Part shown: piece by piece, positions 63,350-64,000 of the stretch | How positions within the stretch are numbered: position 1 is the first letter of the stretch | Layout: each line of letters opens with the position of its first letter | Assembly (NCBI RefSeq): GCF_025994435.1 | Contig: NZ_BAQK01000067.1 | Coordinates: 109,996-173,995 of the forward strand | From: Gluconacetobacter johannae | GTDB lineage: Bacteria > Pseudomonadota > Alphaproteobacteria > Acetobacterales > Acetobacteraceae | Direction of reading: 5' to 3' | Length of the DNA: 64,000 bases | Notes under the pieces: generated by a model | The model's input: only the letters and a program-made list of their open reading frames with translations | Databases searched by the model: none | Told to the model about the DNA's origin: nothing | Translations under genes and position numbers: made by a program

Positions 63350-64000
63350 GCTGGATCGCCCGACGCCGCGCCGACCTGCTGGCCGGGCTGGGGCTGCTGA
63401 CCCGCCTGCCGGTCGGCTGGCTGGCACGCGGCGCGGGGCCGGTCGACATGGCCCGCTCGGTCTGGACCTGGCCCCTGGCGGGCCTGGGGGTCGGCGTCGT
63501 GGGGGGGGGCGTCCTGGCCGTGCTGTCGCTGGCCGGTGTGCCCCGGCTGCCGGCGGCGGGGTGGGCGGTGGCGGTCCAGATCCTGCTGACCGGCGGCCTG
63601 CATGAGGACGGCCTGGCCGACATGGCCGACGGGTTCGGCGGCGGCCGGGATCGTGCGCGGAAGCTGGAGATCATGCGCGACAGCCGCATCGGCGCCTATG
63701 GCGTCCTGGCCTTGGTCCTGTCGCTTCTGCTCCGGGTGACGGCGGCGGCGGCGGCGGCGCATCCCATCGCCGCAATGGCCGTCGCGGGGACGCTGTCGCG
63801 CGCGGCGATGACAGGGGTCCTGGCCGCCCTGCCCCCGGCCCGCGGCGACGGCATCGCCGGCACGATGGGCCGGATCCCGCGCCCCGCCCTCGGCGCCGGC
63901 CTGCTGGTGGCGGCGCTGGTGGCGGCATGCCTGCCCCCCACGCCGGCGCGGGCCGGCGCGGCCTGCGTGGCCGCCGCCGTATCGGCGGGGGGGGGGGGCC
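63346..64000 (+). CDS. cobS: Adenosylcobinamide-GDP ribazoletransferase (cobalamin synthase), 3'-truncated by window end
   Basis: CobS (CobV) joins adenosylcobinamide-GDP and alpha-ribazole to give B12 in the inner membrane. The visible 218 codons show LLAGLGLLTRLPVGWLARG, the membrane helices, and the metal-binding DGLADMADGF with DRARKLEIMRDSRIGAYGVLAL, the family's catalytic core. The gene runs off the window at 64000 while still open. Two long G runs occur in the coding sequence: nine G at 63501-63509 and twelve G at 63987-63998. The frame past the second cannot be checked here. It is coupled to cobT by ATGA. Confidence 0.93.
   Translation, partial: MSWIARRRADLLAGLGLLTRLPVGWLARGAGPVDMARSVWTWPLAGLGVGVVGGGVLAVLSLAGVPRLPAAGWAVAVQILLTGGLHEDGLADMADGFGGGRDRARKLEIMRDSRIGAYGVLALVLSLLLRVTAAAAAAHPIAAMAVAGTLSRAAMTGVLAALPPARGDGIAGTMGRIPRPALGAGLLVAALVAACLPPTPARAGAACVAAAVSAGGGG
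63987..63998. repeat. Twelve-base poly-G tract inside cobS
   Basis: Twelve consecutive G residues at the very end of the window, inside the cobS reading frame. Tracts this long are prone to slippage in vivo and to length errors in sequencing. Confidence 0.8.

Overview
The window is high-GC, gene-dense chromosomal DNA from an alphaproteobacterium. The best fit is an acetic acid bacterium (Acetobacteraceae; Gluconacetobacter or Komagataeibacter-like). The case rests on two adjacent three-subunit membrane-bound FAD dehydrogenase complexes of the periplasmic sugar/sugar-acid oxidising type, an OprB-family porin, and typical alphaproteobacterial gene orders (FYDLN protein next to aroA-cmk-rpsA; SRP RNA-dnaX-ybaB-recR; clpS-clpA). 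The species cannot be fixed from the sequence alone. I see no tRNA, rRNA, CRISPR array, insertion sequence or prophage, and no gene I recognise as a classical transcription regulator.

Layout. 1-4.4 kb: 5' end of a membrane-anchored AsmA/YhdP-like protein, divergent from glnE, then a Bcp peroxiredoxin and a small secreted His/Trp/Gly-rich protein. 4.5-10.2 kb: two tandem paralogous secreted proteins behind aat, a 2-hydroxyacid dehydrogenase, a tiny two-helix membrane protein, an EcsC protein, a secreted orphan, and an EVE/YciI pair. 10.3-15.7 kb: cytochrome c maturation operon ccmCDEFGHI (no ccmAB here). 15.7-23.3 kb: zinc-ribbon membrane protein, GT4 glycosyltransferase, SDHAF4-like protein, bacterioferritin-associated ferredoxin with a Fur-like site, serine hydrolase, two-unit M16 peptidase, GH16 glycosidase. 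23.4-27.9 kb: rpsA, cmk, aroA and the FYDLN protein. 28-33.3 kb: SRP RNA-dnaX-ybaB-recR followed by a pteridine-reductase-like SDR, folB and an EamA transporter. 33.3-46.4 kb: nudC, ggt, map, a D-Ala-D-Ala carboxypeptidase, clpS-clpA, a DUF3465-like protein, PPK2, an SDR, a YqgE protein, a HAD hydrolase and pyrD.

46.4-55.9 kb is the most characteristic part. Eight consecutive minus-strand genes encode, in transcription order, a gluconate-2-dehydrogenase-type complex (small, GMC flavoprotein, triheme cytochrome c), a GlcG/HbpS-like protein, a sorbitol/fructose-dehydrogenase-type complex (small, GMC flavoprotein, triheme cytochrome c) and a royal-jelly-family beta-propeller. Across an unusually AT-rich 0.75 kb gap lies the divergent porin gene. 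The likely scheme is that the porin admits sugars, the two dehydrogenases oxidise them in the periplasm and pass electrons through cytochrome c to ubiquinone, and the ccm operon in the same window matures those cytochromes. 58-64 kb: fumC, a histone-H1-like Lys/Ala/Pro protein, and cobU divergent from cobT-cobS, with cobS cut by the window end.

Most genes are ordinary housekeeping genes. The observations most worth a second look are the double dehydrogenase supercluster with its propeller, the PTR1-like catalytic signature in the SDR beside folB, a family of dispersed intergenic hairpin repeats, the AT-rich palindromic promoter region, the histone-like protein, and the poly-G tracts in cobS.
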